Positions 34,490-43,667 are shown, counted from the stretch's first letter. The stretch: 64,000 nt of DNA from Streptomyces lacrimifluminis (GCF_014646095.1 NZ_BMMU01000014.1:62001-126000); one strand, 5' to 3'. Notes: generated from the letters alone by a model not told the origin. Made by a program: numbers and translations.

Positions 34490-35090
34490 TTGACGCCGTG
34501 CGCGCGCAGGCCGTGCTCGCCTGCGAACGCGCTCAACCGGCCTGCGAGATGCACGATGCGGTCTCCCACCAGGTCAGCCTGATCGCCGTACGGGCCGGAG
34601 CGCTGCAGGTCGCCACCAACGACGCGGACGCCAAGGAGGCCGCCCGCATTATCCGTTTGCTCAGCGTCGCCTCGACGGCTGCGCACCATGGTCACACTGC
34701 CGCACGCCACCGCGCTCGCGCCTCAACCCAAGCCTTGTCGACCTGCACAAACTCGTGGAATCCAGCGGCACCCGCACCCAGCCGACAGGTACGATCCGCC
34801 CACCGTGGGTACACCCGTCCCGCCCAACGGACCATCTACCGCACTGTCCAGGAGGCGTTGCCCCACGTCCGCGAACACACCCCCGGTGTGACGCCCCGCA
34901 TCGGACTGCGGCAGCACGGCGACACTGTCGGAGTCACCGTCACCAAGGGCCCGCATAGCCGTCTTGGCCTGGTCGGTCTGCGGGGACGGGCCGACATCCC
35001 GCACGGTGCCCTGGAGGCGGCACCTACCGCGGAGCGCGGCTACCGGCGCACCCGAGTGCGCGGGTTGGAGGGGGCTCGGCGCCGGCGGAA
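34490..35090 (+). pseudogene. Two-component sensor histidine kinase remnant (HisKA_3/HATPase), multiply frameshifted
   Basis: Fragments of one kinase can be followed through three plus-strand frames. First comes the phospho-acceptor helix MHDAVSHQVSLIAVRAGALQ with His in the H-box, continuing VATNDADAKEAARIIRLLSV. Pieces of the linker (LVDLHKLVESSGTR) sit in another frame. The ATPase part follows: RTIYRTVQEALPHVREHTPG (decayed N-box), GDTVGVTVTKGP, GLVGLRGRADIPHGALEAAP. NarL-type kinases have exactly this order, but several frame changes separate the parts and the N-terminal sensor and cognate regulator are gone. Inactive relic. Confidence 0.8.
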
Positions 35091-35121
35091 TCCATCCACC
35101 CCGGCGTCGCACCCCAGGCGG

Positions 35122-36273
35122 TCAGTCGGCCCAGACATCCTCGACGTAGTAGCCGGACTCGATGAGGGCGAGCAGCCAGGCACAGGACTCGTCGTCTCCG
35201 GCGCCGGTGTACTTCCGGTAGATCGCCATGAACGCCTCCCGAACAGCGGGGGCCGTACGGGAGCCGTCGCCGCAGATGTAGATGCGTCCGCCTCCTTCCA
35301 GTACCGCCCACACCTCGTCGCTCTCCTTCGCGATGCGGTCCTGGACGAAGCGGGCTCCGTCCTGGCGAGCGTGGGAGATCGTAAGCCGCATGTCGAAGGC
35401 TCGGGAGGCCTCGGCCGCTTCGGACTCCTCGCGGTGCAGATGGTCGACGTCGAAACGGTCGCAGCCGAAGTGGCACAGCAGCGTGCCGGTCGCCTCGGTG
35501 CGGTGGCGGTCGAGGACGGTGCCGTGGAAGGGAGCGGGACCGGTGCCCGCGCTGACCGGGATCGCCGGTGCCGAGTCGTCCACCGGCAGCCGGAAGGCCT
35601 CGCTGCAGGGCAGCAACCGGGCCTGGACTGTGTCTCCGACCGTCGTGGTCTGCAGGTAGTTCAAGCCGATGCCGCGGAACGCGCCCTGGCCGGAGCCGTG
35701 GGGCGCGGCGAGCAGCGACACCATCAGGTCGACCTCCCCGGGCACCGCCTCGGCGGACGAGGAGATCGGGCAGTGACGTGGGCGCAGCATCTGCACCAGC
35801 TCCAGGATGGTCTCGAACCGCAGCCCGCAGGCCCGGTAGCGCTCCAACAGGTCCAGGACGCCACGTCCTGCGACGGTCACCTGCTCGTGGAAAGTCGCCG
35901 GTTCCGCCGAGGCGAGTTCCGTCGGGGGGCGCTTCTCGGGCGGAGCGAAAGCCGGCATCAGGATGTCGTGCGCCTTGTGCCGGTTGGGCTCGTCGTTGGC
36001 CGCGGTGACGAGGTCGGGGCGCGCGTTCTTGTGGAAGCGGCTCTCGTCCCCGGGTTCGGCGACGAAGTCGAGGCCGGAGGCTAAGTTGCTCCCGTTTCCG
36101 AAGACGCGGACCTTGAACGGCGGGCCCGGCTCCTTGGCCGTTTCCCGCACCTGGAGCGGGCCATCTGTATCACTGGGGATGTCGAGGGCATGGCCGACGA
36201 GAGGTAGACCCGGACGTTCGGGAATCTGCTCGGTTCCACGCGGGGTGGCATCGGTCATCGGCATGCCTTTCAC
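35122..36273 (-). pseudogene. CYP102-type P450/reductase with large internal deletion
   Basis: The 383-codon open frame fuses two ends of a bifunctional P450-NADPH reductase. Residues ~18-112 are the N-terminus of a CYP102 haem domain (IPERPGLPLVGHALDIPSD; SRFHKNARPDLVTAANDEPN; RHKAHDILMPAFA). From ~113 the sequence jumps into the reductase FAD/NADP domain (PPEKRPPTELASAEPATFHE; CGLRFETILELVQMLRPRHC; VSAGTGPAPFHGTVLDRH; the end SGYYVEDVWAD). The haem-binding Cys loop, the I-helix and the whole FMN domain are missing; full-length relatives are about 1,050 residues. The frame survived the deletion, but no P450 chemistry is possible. Confidence 0.85.
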
Positions 36274-36443
36274 TTCCGTAGCAGCTGTTGTCCGGTTCGA
36301 CCGGACGGGCGTCCTTGTCTTGCGGTCAGGCTGGTCGGACCGTCCGCTGGGGCGCTCTCGACCAGGGCGTGCGGGATCCGCCGGGATCCGTCCCTCGGCT
36401 GGGCCGAGGGACGGATCCCGGCGGTACGTACCGCGTCAGCAGG

Positions 36444-38219
36444 TCACGACAGCGGCGGGTACGCGTTCCGGACCAACTGCTGGAACTGCGCCGAGAACCA
36501 GCGTCCGGCCAGCGGCGAGTTCGGCAGCGCTCCCGACGGGTTGTTGCCGTTGCGGGCGTTGCCGCCGTACGTCGGGTCGCACATACGATCGAAGCCCTTG
36601 CCCTCGTCGTTCGGGATGGCGGCGCTGTTACCGTCCGACTCCCCCGGCGGCTTGACCCACACGTAGGCGTCGATGCCGGCGGCCGGAGCCGCGGTCGGCC
36701 GTTCACCGATGCCCGCGCCACTCTGGTTGCACCAGTTTCCGGCGTGGATTCGCCGGTCGATGCGGCTGGCGTCGACGTAGCCGTCCACGGTGGTCTGCGA
36801 GCCGGGACCGGCGGGCCGGGCGGAGCCGCCCCAGCCGTTGCGTGAGGTGTCGATCAGCATGCCGAGTCCGGAGTTGAATCCGGCCGCCACGAGCTTCTCG
36901 CGGAACGCCTGGGCGAAGGACTGCTCGTCCACGTACTGGTTCCAGTCCACCCACTTCGACTGGCGCACGGTCTGACCGCCCACCGTGTCAGTGACCTTGA
37001 GGTACGGCTCCTTGGTGGGGCTGTAGTTCGCGGTGTTGACGATGAAGCCGGCGACATCGTTCACGCTCGCGCCGTTGGTCGTCGCGACCTTGTGGAACTG
37101 CGTCACCGAGGGACCGAGGTTGCTGTCCCAGCCGAGCCAGCCGTGGTGGGCGGCGTCGATGTAGTTGTAGACGCCGGGGATGTTGCCCAGCTTGTCCAGG
37201 GCGTAGCTGACACCCTTCTCGTAGTTGCCGTTGGCCTTCATGGTCACGCAGGCGTCGGTGGTGGTGGGGGTGCCGCCGGCGTTGGTGACCAGGTTGGGCA
37301 GGGAGTCGGGCTCGATGACGGTGGCGACCCGCAGTCCTGCGTACTTGGATTCGGACAGGATCGACACGATGGGGTCGATGTACTGGGACTTGTACTTGTC
37401 GAGGTCGTTGGGCCCGAGCTCGCCGTTGGAGGCGAGGGCGGCGCAGTCGCGGCCGGGCAGGTCGTAGATCACGATCTGGATGACCAGTTCGCCGGAGCCC
37501 TTCTGCTTCAGGGCCTCGTCCAGGTGGGCGCGCAGGCCCATGCCGCCGTTGACGCCGTTGATGGCGACGATGCGGTCGAGCCAGACGGCGGTGGGCTGGT
37601 TGGCGATGCTGCTGCCGCCCGGTTCGGCGGCGGCCTTGGCGGACCATTCGGGGTTCACGTACACCTTGGCGCCGGTGTAGGGGTTGGCGACGCGGTTGCC
37701 CGGGTCGCCACCGTCTCCGCCGCCGGTGCCGCCACCGGTCTCGCCGCCACCGGTGCTACCGCCAGTGCCGCCGCCCGTGCCGCCACCGGTGCCCCCGCCG
37801 TTGTCGACGTTGCAGGCGACACCGTCGAGCGTGAACGTGGCGGGCACGCTGTTGCTGCCGCTGTAGGAGCCGTTGAAGCCGAAGCTGACCGAACCGCCGG
37901 TCGGGAGGGAGCCGTTGTAGTTCTCGTTGGCGGCGCTGACGTCGGCACCGCTCTGGGTGATCTTCGCGTTCCAGCCGTTCGTGATCCTCTGGTTGCCGGC
38001 GTACGCCCACTTCACCTGCCAGGCCGACTTGGCAGCAGCGTTGTTGGTGATGGTCACGGCGGCGGTGAAGCCGGTGTCCCAACTGCTCTGCACCTTGTAG
38101 TCGACGGTGCAGGGCACGGCGGAGGTGGCTGCGCCGGCCTGGCCGACGAGGAGCGCCGTCCCCGACGTCCCGGCGACCAGCGCCAGGGCGGCGAGCAGCG
38201 ATGTCCTGGTGTGACTCAT
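36444..38219 (-). CDS. Secreted GH6 cellulase (cellobiohydrolase-type) with N-terminal CBM2
   Basis: 591 residues. Signal peptide ~1-31. CBM2 at ~35-137 (CTVDYKVQSSWDTGFTAAVT; NGWNAKI; SYSGSNSVPATFTLDG). A Gly/Thr/Ser-rich linker at ~140-178. GH6 at ~180-590: IVIYDLPGRDCAALASNGEL with the catalytic Asp, RVATVIEPDSLPNLV, YIDAAHHGWLGWDSN, and DAYVWVKPPGESDGNS. The long C-terminal loops are those of exo-acting GH6 enzymes, so processive release of cellobiose from non-reducing ends is likely. It is divergent from GH48, a classic synergistic pair. No CebR box lies within 600 bp of its start. Confidence 0.95.
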   Translation of the reverse strand: MSHTRTSLLAALALVAGTSGTALLVGQAGAATSAVPCTVDYKVQSSWDTGFTAAVTITNNAAAKSAWQVKWAYAGNQRITNGWNAKITQSGADVSAANENYNGSLPTGGSVSFGFNGSYSGSNSVPATFTLDGVACNVDNGGGTGGGTGGGTGGSTGGGETGGGTGGGDGGDPGNRVANPYTGAKVYVNPEWSAKAAAEPGGSSIANQPTAVWLDRIVAINGVNGGMGLRAHLDEALKQKGSGELVIQIVIYDLPGRDCAALASNGELGPNDLDKYKSQYIDPIVSILSESKYAGLRVATVIEPDSLPNLVTNAGGTPTTTDACVTMKANGNYEKGVSYALDKLGNIPGVYNYIDAAHHGWLGWDSNLGPSVTQFHKVATTNGASVNDVAGFIVNTANYSPTKEPYLKVTDTVGGQTVRQSKWVDWNQYVDEQSFAQAFREKLVAAGFNSGLGMLIDTSRNGWGGSARPAGPGSQTTVDGYVDASRIDRRIHAGNWCNQSGAGIGERPTAAPAAGIDAYVWVKPPGESDGNSAAIPNDEGKGFDRMCDPTYGGNARNGNNPSGALPNSPLAGRWFSAQFQQLVRNAYPPLS

Positions 38220-38859
38220 GACTGCGGGTTTCCTTTTCTCGTTGTGGACGTGCGGAAGGAAGCCGCGCGAACGGTCGCGCAGGCCAATGCCCTACGCGGT
38301 GGCAGTGCCGTCGCAGGCGGAGATCAAGGCCGGACCCGGCACACTCCCGCGCGTTCCGGGTCCGGCCGGACGGGGCGGGCTCACGGTTGTCGCACCACGC
38401 GAGACCCAGGTCGACGAAGGCGTGCGCCCAGTTGTGCTCCCCGAACTCCGCGGCGACCGACGGCACCGCGCCGGCACTTCACGTGGCTGCCGCCTGCTGT
38501 GTCGAGGCGCCGACCGCCGATACCAAGTTGGCCGGAGTGTGTCGCACGTCCGGCATCGGCTTCCGGCAGCTGGTGGCGCGTCCGAGCAACCGACCGCCGT
38601 GCCCGTCGAGCTTGGACGTCGTCGGTGCGGAGTTGCTCGTCGGCGTCACGGCCATGGGTCGACTCACAGCCCTGGACGGGGCTGTCCCACTGGCTGGTGA
38701 CGACTGATGCCACCGTGCACGCGGCCGTGGCTCCCCGGGCCGAGAACACAGGTGGAACAGCGCTCAAGAGAGCGTCGCTGACTAAAAGTACTGAATGCGG
38801 GGGGTGTCGCATGAGCGAGTCCTTACAGCTTGGCGCGCCGCTACGGACGCGTCGAGTGA

Positions 38860-38873
38860 TGGAACCGCTCCCA
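38860..38873. promoter_or_regulatory. Imperfect CebR box TGGAACCGCTCCCA
   Basis: Matches TGGGAGCGCTCCCA at 12 of 14 positions, 143 bp upstream of the perfect box for GH48. Confidence 0.55.
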
Positions 38874-38923
38874 CTGGTGAGGAGGAAGTTAGCGCCAACT
38901 GGCGGTGTTTCATAGGGCCCTTG

Positions 38924-38934
38924 CGAAACTTTCG
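38924..38934. promoter_or_regulatory. CGAAACTTTCG palindrome (xylanase-promoter-type box)
   Basis: An exact 11-bp palindrome. The same sequence is known upstream of several Streptomyces xylanase genes, so this may be a second regulatory input to GH48. By analogy only. Confidence 0.5.
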
Positions 38935-39002
38935 CTCTCATGGGGTCAGTTCGAACTTTGAAGTCGTCGGCATCTTGACCGATCCCGCCTTCATCTCCAC
39001 GA

Positions 39003-39016
39003 TGGGAGCGCTCCCA
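39003..39016. promoter_or_regulatory. Perfect CebR box TGGGAGCGCTCCCA before GH48
   Basis: Fully palindromic 14-mer ending 57 bases before the GH48 start. The GH12 gene has the same box at almost the same distance (55 bases). Confidence 0.9.
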
Positions 39017-39073
39017 CTGGATTCCCCCCTCGACATCTCTCCGCGAGTCGCGTGACGCAAGGAGGAACAGCTC

Positions 39074-41992
39074 ATGGATCCCGGACGCAAACGCAGAGCC
39101 GTACGGCGGTTCTGGACGGCAGCCGCCGCTGTGTTCGCCCTACCCCTGTCGATGCTCGCCGGCAGCACGACCACCGCGAGCGCGGCGGCAGTGCAGTGCA
39201 GCGTCGACTACAAGACCAACGACTGGGGCTCCGGCTTCACCGTCGACCTCACCCTCACCAACCGCGGTACCGCCGCGATCGACGGCTGGACCCTGACCTA
39301 CGCCTACACGGGCAACCAGCAGCTCTCGAACGGGTGGAACGGCACCTGGTCCCAGGCAGGCAAGGCCATCACCGTCAAGAACGCTCCGTACAACGGCACC
39401 GTCGCCCCGGGCGCCGCCGTTTCCGCAGGCGCACAGTTCGGCTACAGCGGCAGCAACGCCGCGCCGACCAACTTCGCGGTCAACGGCACCAGTTGCATCG
39501 GCGCCCACCAGCCGCCGATCACCGTGCTGACCAGCCCGACAGCCGGCGCGGTCTATTCGCGTGGTGACGCAGTGCCGCTCGCGGCGACCTCGGCCGCCGC
39601 GGACGGCGCGACGATCACCAAGGTCGAGTTCTACGACGACACCACGCTGCTGGGCACGGACACGAGCGCGCCCTACTCGCTCTCCGCCTCCGGATTGACC
39701 GTGGGCAGTCATTCCCTGGTGGCGAAGGCGTACGACAGTCTGGGCGCGTCGGCGGAGTCCACCCCGGTCGGCATCACGGTCGCCACGGGCCCCGCGGTGG
39801 TGACCTCGACCAACCAACTCGCCGTCCAGCAAGGCAAGTCGGCGACGTACGACGTGAAGCTGTCGACCCAGCCGACGACCAGCGTCTCCGTGACGACCGC
39901 CCGGACCGGCGGCAACACGGGGCTGTCCGTGACCGGCGGGGCGTCACTCACCTTCAACCCGTCGAACTGGAACACCGCGCAGAAGGTGACCGTCACGGCG
40001 GACTCCTCCGGCACGGGGGCGGCGACCTTCGAGTCGACGGCCGCGGGACACGGCAAAGCGGCGGTGACGGTCACCCAGATCGCGGCGTCCAAGACGTACG
40101 ACGCCCGGTTCCTGGAGCTTTACGGCAAGATCACCAACCCCGCCAACGGCTACTTCTCCCCCGAGGGCATCCCCTACCACTCGGTCGAGACGCTGATCGT
40201 CGAGGCCCCGGACCACGGCCACGAGACCACGTCGGAGTCGTACAGCTACCTCCTGTGGCTCCAGGCCATGTACGGGAAGATCACCGGCGACTGGACCAAG
40301 TTCAACGGCGCCTGGGACATCATGGAGAAGTACATGATCCCCACCCACGCCGACCAGCCGACCAACTCCTTCTACAGCGCCTCCAAACCGGCGACCTACG
40401 GGCCCGAGGAGGACACGCCGAACAAGTATCCGACCGCGCTCGACCCGGCGGTACCCGTCGGATCGGACCCGCTCGCCGGTGAGCTGAAGTCGGCCTACAA
40501 CACGGACGACGTCTACGGCATGCACTGGATCCAGGACGTCGACAACGTGTACGGCTTCGGCAACACCCCGGGCGGCAAGTGCGAGGCCGGCCCGACGGAG
40601 ACCGGACCGTCCTACATGAACACCTTCCAGCGTGGACCGCAGGAATCGGTGTGGGAGACGGTGCCGCAGCCGACCTGCGACGCCTTCAAGTACGGCGGCA
40701 AGAACGGCTACCTGGACCTGTTCACCGGGGACAAGTCGTACGCCAAGCAGTGGAAGTACACCACCGCCCCGGACGCCGACGCACGTGCCGTGCAGGCCGC
40801 CTACTGGGCCGACCTGTGGGCGAAGCAGCAGGGCAAGGGCTCGGCCGTGTCGGGCACGATCGCCAAGGCCGCCAAGATGGGCGACTATCTGCGGTACGCG
40901 ATGTACGACAAGTACTTCAAGAAGATCGGCAACTGTGTCGGTCCGACGACCTGCGCGGCCGGTACCGGCAAGGACGCCTCGCACTACCTGATGTCCTGGT
41001 ACTACGCCTGGGGAGGCTCCACCGAGACCACCGGGGGCTGGGCCTGGCGCATCGGCTCCAGCTTCGCCCACAGCGGCTACCAGAACCCGCTGGCCGCCTA
41101 CGCGCTCAGCTCCAACGCCGATCTGAAGCCCAAGTCGGCGACAGGGCAGGCGGACTGGAGCAAGTCGCTGCAGCGGCAAATGGAGTTCTACCGCTGGCTG
41201 CAGGCGGACGAGGGCGCGATCGCCGGCGGCTCGACCAACAGCTGGGCGGGCCGGTACGCGACCCCGCCGGCCGGGAAGTCGACGTTCTACGGCATGTACT
41301 ACGACGAGCAGCCGGTGTACCACGACCCGCCGTCCAACCAGTGGTTCGGCTTCCAGGCGTGGTCCATGGAGCGGGTCGCCGAGTACTACCAGCAGACGGG
41401 CAACGCCTCCGCGAAGGCGATCCTCGACAAGTGGGTCAAGTGGGCGCTGTCCAAGACCACGATCAACCCCGACGGCAGCTACCAGATCCCCTCCACCCTC
41501 AAGTGGTCGGGCCAGCCCGACACCTGGAACGCGGCAAGTCCCGGTGCCAACAGCGGACTTCACGTCACCGTCACCGACTACACCAACGACGTCGGTGTGG
41601 CCGCCGCCTACGCCAAGACACTCGCGTACTACGGCGCCAAGTCCGGTGACGCGGCGTCGAAGGCGACGGCGAAGGCGCTGCTGGACGGTATGTGGACGCA
41701 CCACCAGGACAGCCTCGGCATCGCGGTTCCCGAGACCCGCAGCGACTACAGCCGGTTCAACGACAGCCTCTACGTGCCGAGCGGCTGGACCGGCAAGATG
41801 CCCAACGGCGAGACCATCGACTCGTCCTCGACGTTCTCCTCGATCAGGTCCTTCTACAAGAACGACCCGGCCTGGTCGAAGATCGAGGCCTACCTCAAGG
41901 GCGGCGCCGCGCCCGTCTTCACCTACCACCGGTTCTGGGCCCAGGCTGACATAGCCCTGGCCATGGGCTCGTACGCGGATCTCCTCGAGTAG
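39074..41992 (+). CDS. Secreted GH48 cellulase with CBM2 and Ig-like modules
   Basis: 972 residues, ATG 39074 with AAGGAGG upstream. Signal peptide ~1-38. CBM2 at ~40-140 (CSVDYKTNDWGSGFTVDLTL). An Ig-like (Big) domain at ~148-240 (PPITVLTSPTAGAVYSRGDA ... VEFYDDTTLLGTD). A second beta-domain at ~245-335. GH48 at ~340-972: catalytic acid region VEAPDHGHETTSESYSYLLW, GMHWIQDVDNVYGFG, YYDEQPVYHDPPSNQWFGFQ, HRFWAQADIALAMGSYADLL. GH48 enzymes run processively from reducing chain ends and are central to crystalline cellulose breakdown. Two hairpins terminate it. Controlled by boxes at 38860-39016. Confidence 0.96.
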   Translation: MDPGRKRRAVRRFWTAAAAVFALPLSMLAGSTTTASAAAVQCSVDYKTNDWGSGFTVDLTLTNRGTAAIDGWTLTYAYTGNQQLSNGWNGTWSQAGKAITVKNAPYNGTVAPGAAVSAGAQFGYSGSNAAPTNFAVNGTSCIGAHQPPITVLTSPTAGAVYSRGDAVPLAATSAAADGATITKVEFYDDTTLLGTDTSAPYSLSASGLTVGSHSLVAKAYDSLGASAESTPVGITVATGPAVVTSTNQLAVQQGKSATYDVKLSTQPTTSVSVTTARTGGNTGLSVTGGASLTFNPSNWNTAQKVTVTADSSGTGAATFESTAAGHGKAAVTVTQIAASKTYDARFLELYGKITNPANGYFSPEGIPYHSVETLIVEAPDHGHETTSESYSYLLWLQAMYGKITGDWTKFNGAWDIMEKYMIPTHADQPTNSFYSASKPATYGPEEDTPNKYPTALDPAVPVGSDPLAGELKSAYNTDDVYGMHWIQDVDNVYGFGNTPGGKCEAGPTETGPSYMNTFQRGPQESVWETVPQPTCDAFKYGGKNGYLDLFTGDKSYAKQWKYTTAPDADARAVQAAYWADLWAKQQGKGSAVSGTIAKAAKMGDYLRYAMYDKYFKKIGNCVGPTTCAAGTGKDASHYLMSWYYAWGGSTETTGGWAWRIGSSFAHSGYQNPLAAYALSSNADLKPKSATGQADWSKSLQRQMEFYRWLQADEGAIAGGSTNSWAGRYATPPAGKSTFYGMYYDEQPVYHDPPSNQWFGFQAWSMERVAEYYQQTGNASAKAILDKWVKWALSKTTINPDGSYQIPSTLKWSGQPDTWNAASPGANSGLHVTVTDYTNDVGVAAAYAKTLAYYGAKSGDAASKATAKALLDGMWTHHQDSLGIAVPETRSDYSRFNDSLYVPSGWTGKMPNGETIDSSSTFSSIRSFYKNDPAWSKIEAYLKGGAAPVFTYHRFWAQADIALAMGSYADLLE

Positions 41993-42016
41993 CCCCCGCC
42001 GGCGCTCCGCGTACGC

Positions 42017-42041
42017 GACCCCGTCGCCTGGTGACGGGGTC
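42017..42041 (+). terminator. First hairpin after GH48
   Basis: GACCCCGTC / GACGGGGTC, 9-bp stem with a 7-base loop, 25 bases after the stop. Confidence 0.75.
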
Positions 42042-42048
42042 ACCCCGG

Positions 42049-42083
42049 CCGGGCAGCCCCTACCCCTCACGGGGGCTGCCCGG
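42049..42083 (+). terminator. Second hairpin after GH48
   Basis: CCGGGCAGCCCC / GGGGCTGCCCGG, 12-bp stem with an 11-base loop, in tandem with the first. Confidence 0.8.
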
Positions 42084-42309
42084 TCCTCGCGCGGTTCCGG
42101 CGGACACGGCTCACGCGCGAGCCCGGACACACCGCGGGACGGAGCGCCCGACGGGTGTGTACCGGTCCCCCATCCACCTCGCTCGGGCCGCCCAGGCCGC
42201 CCACGGAAAGGCACGATATTCCCTTCCGCGAACATTGATCACCGGAACCCCGGGCATCGACTCCCACTGTCGACCACCAGTGATAACACCCATACCCTCC
42301 TACTCAGGA

Positions 42310-42323
42310 CGGGAGCGCTCCCA
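42310..42323. promoter_or_regulatory. CebR-type box upstream of the second LacI gene
   Basis: CGGGAGCGCTCCCA: 13 of 14 consensus bases, with a perfect GGGAGCGCTCCC core, 92 bases before the LacI start. Suggests autoregulation. Confidence 0.85.
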
Positions 42324-42415
42324 GTTCGCGGGTGCAGGGCACCCGATCCACTCGTGAAGGCGTGTGCTCGGCTGCCTCCGGCCGGTAAGATCGGTGATCA
42401 CTTGGGGAGGCGGTC

Positions 42416-43438
42416 ATGGGAAAACGACGCCCGGGCGCACCGACGCTGGAAGAGGTGGCCGTCCACGCGCGGGTGGGACGGGGCACGGTCTCCCGTGTCA
42501 TCAACAACGCGGCGGGCGTGAAGGATTCGACACGTCGGGCCGTCCAGCGAGCCATCGAGGAACTGGGCTACGTACCCAATCTCGCGGCCCGTTCCCTGGC
42601 CGGACGTCGGGCCGACGCCGTCGCCCTGGTCATGACGGAGCCGGACTGGCGGCAGTTCGCCGAGCCCTTCTTCTCCGAGATCGTCCGCTCGCTCGGAGAC
42701 GCGCTGACAGACACCGGGATCCAGCTCCTGCTGACCCTGGTCCGCTCCGACACCGAGCGGCAGCGCTTCCTCGAGTACGCGCGCGGCGGCCGGGTCGACG
42801 GAGTCCTGCTGATGTCCGTGCACGCCGGTGATCCGCTGCCGGACATGCTCGCCGAGGCCCGGTTGCCGACCGTGCTGCTCGGGCGCCGCTCGGGCGAGGA
42901 ATACGTCAGCTACGTCGACGCCGACAACATCGGCGGAGCCCGCAGCGCCGTCTCCCACCTGCTGCGACAGGGCCGCAGAGTGATAGCCACGATCACCGGG
43001 CCGCTCGACCTGTACGCCGCCCAGTGCCGACTGCGCGGCTACGAGGAAGCCCTGGCGATGGCGGGCCTGGAGGGCGAGCCGACACGTGTCGCCGAAAGCG
43101 ACTTCACGGCGGAGAGCGGGCGCCGCGCCATGGCCGAACTCATCGAACGGTATCCGGACATCGACGGCGTCCTCGCCGCGTCGGACACCACCGCCGCGGG
43201 CGCGCTGGAAGCCCTGCGCGCGGCCGGCCGCCGGGTTCCCGAGGATGTCGCCGTGATCGGCTTCGACGACTTCTCGCTGGCCCAGCGGACCGAACCGCGG
43301 CTGACCACGGTGCGCCAGCCGATCGAGGAGATCGGGCGGGCCATGATCCGGCTGCTCCTGGAGGAGATGGAGGAGGGCGCCGTGGCCTGGCGTCACGTCA
43401 TCCTCCGTACGGAGCTCGTGGTACGCGAGTCGACCTGA
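42416..43438 (+). CDS. LacI-family regulator, CebR-like, of the cellulase genes
   Basis: 340 residues, ATG 42416 with GGGGAGG upstream. The HTH is TLEEVAVHARVGRGTVSRVI with the hinge at YVPNLAARSLAGRRA. The sensor domain follows the same pattern as the regulator at 28316 (GGRVDGVLLMSVHAGDPLPD; LAASDTTAAGALEALRAAG; DVAVIGFDDFSLAQRTEPRL; end ILRTELVVREST). The two are clearly paralogues. It sits between GH48 and GH12, and boxes with the GGGAGCGCTCCC core lie before all three, so it most plausibly represses GH48, GH12 and itself until a cello-oligosaccharide binds. Confidence 0.9.
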   Translation: MGKRRPGAPTLEEVAVHARVGRGTVSRVINNAAGVKDSTRRAVQRAIEELGYVPNLAARSLAGRRADAVALVMTEPDWRQFAEPFFSEIVRSLGDALTDTGIQLLLTLVRSDTERQRFLEYARGGRVDGVLLMSVHAGDPLPDMLAEARLPTVLLGRRSGEEYVSYVDADNIGGARSAVSHLLRQGRRVIATITGPLDLYAAQCRLRGYEEALAMAGLEGEPTRVAESDFTAESGRRAMAELIERYPDIDGVLAASDTTAAGALEALRAAGRRVPEDVAVIGFDDFSLAQRTEPRLTTVRQPIEEIGRAMIRLLLEEMEEGAVAWRHVILRTELVVREST

Positions 43439-43457
43439 TTTTCGTCGCCGGACCTGT

Positions 43458-43475
43458 CCGGGGAGCGCTCCCCGG
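43458..43475. promoter_or_regulatory. 18-bp palindrome with CebR core after the LacI gene
   Basis: Perfect 18-bp palindrome containing GGGAGCGCTCCC. It is 19 bases past the LacI stop and could be an extra operator for GH12 (138 bp upstream of its main box). Confidence 0.65.
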
Positions 43476-43538
43476 GCCGACGTGCCGCGTCTCGGTGCCC
43501 GTGTCCGACCTGCGTCTTGGAAATCAGTTGGACAGGTT

Positions 43539-43581
43539 CATGCCGACAGTCTTGTCAGGGACCTGAACCATGCCTACAGTC
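43539..43581. repeat. Direct repeat CATGCC(G/T)ACAGTC before GH12
   Basis: 13-base repeats at 43539-43551 and 43569-43581 differ at one base and are 30 bp apart, between two CebR-type boxes. Confidence 0.45.
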
Positions 43582-43598
43582 CCAGCCGAAGCCCCGAT

Positions 43599-43612
43599 TG
43601 GGAGCGCTCCCA
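43599..43612. promoter_or_regulatory. Perfect CebR box TGGGAGCGCTCCCA before GH12
   Basis: Identical to the GH48 box. It ends 55 bases before the GH12 start codon. Confidence 0.9.
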
Positions 43613-43667
43613 TTCACAAGGTTGTGGGAGATCTTCCGTACCCCCCATCCCTCGGAAGAGGATCCGC

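Larger units (their letters stand above)
38220..39073. other. Divergent GH6-GH48 intergenic region
   Basis: 854 bp. The right third contains the regulatory boxes at 38860-39016. The middle (38290-38700) reads on the minus strand as short protein-like pieces such as AAEFGEHNWAHAFVDLGLAW that I cannot assign, suggesting a decayed gene inserted between once-closer cellulase promoters. Confidence 0.4.

Noticed and set aside
37685..37800. Tandem GGTGGC-type repeats
   Set aside because: Not a DNA repeat element: they encode the Gly/Thr/Ser linker of the GH6 cellulase.
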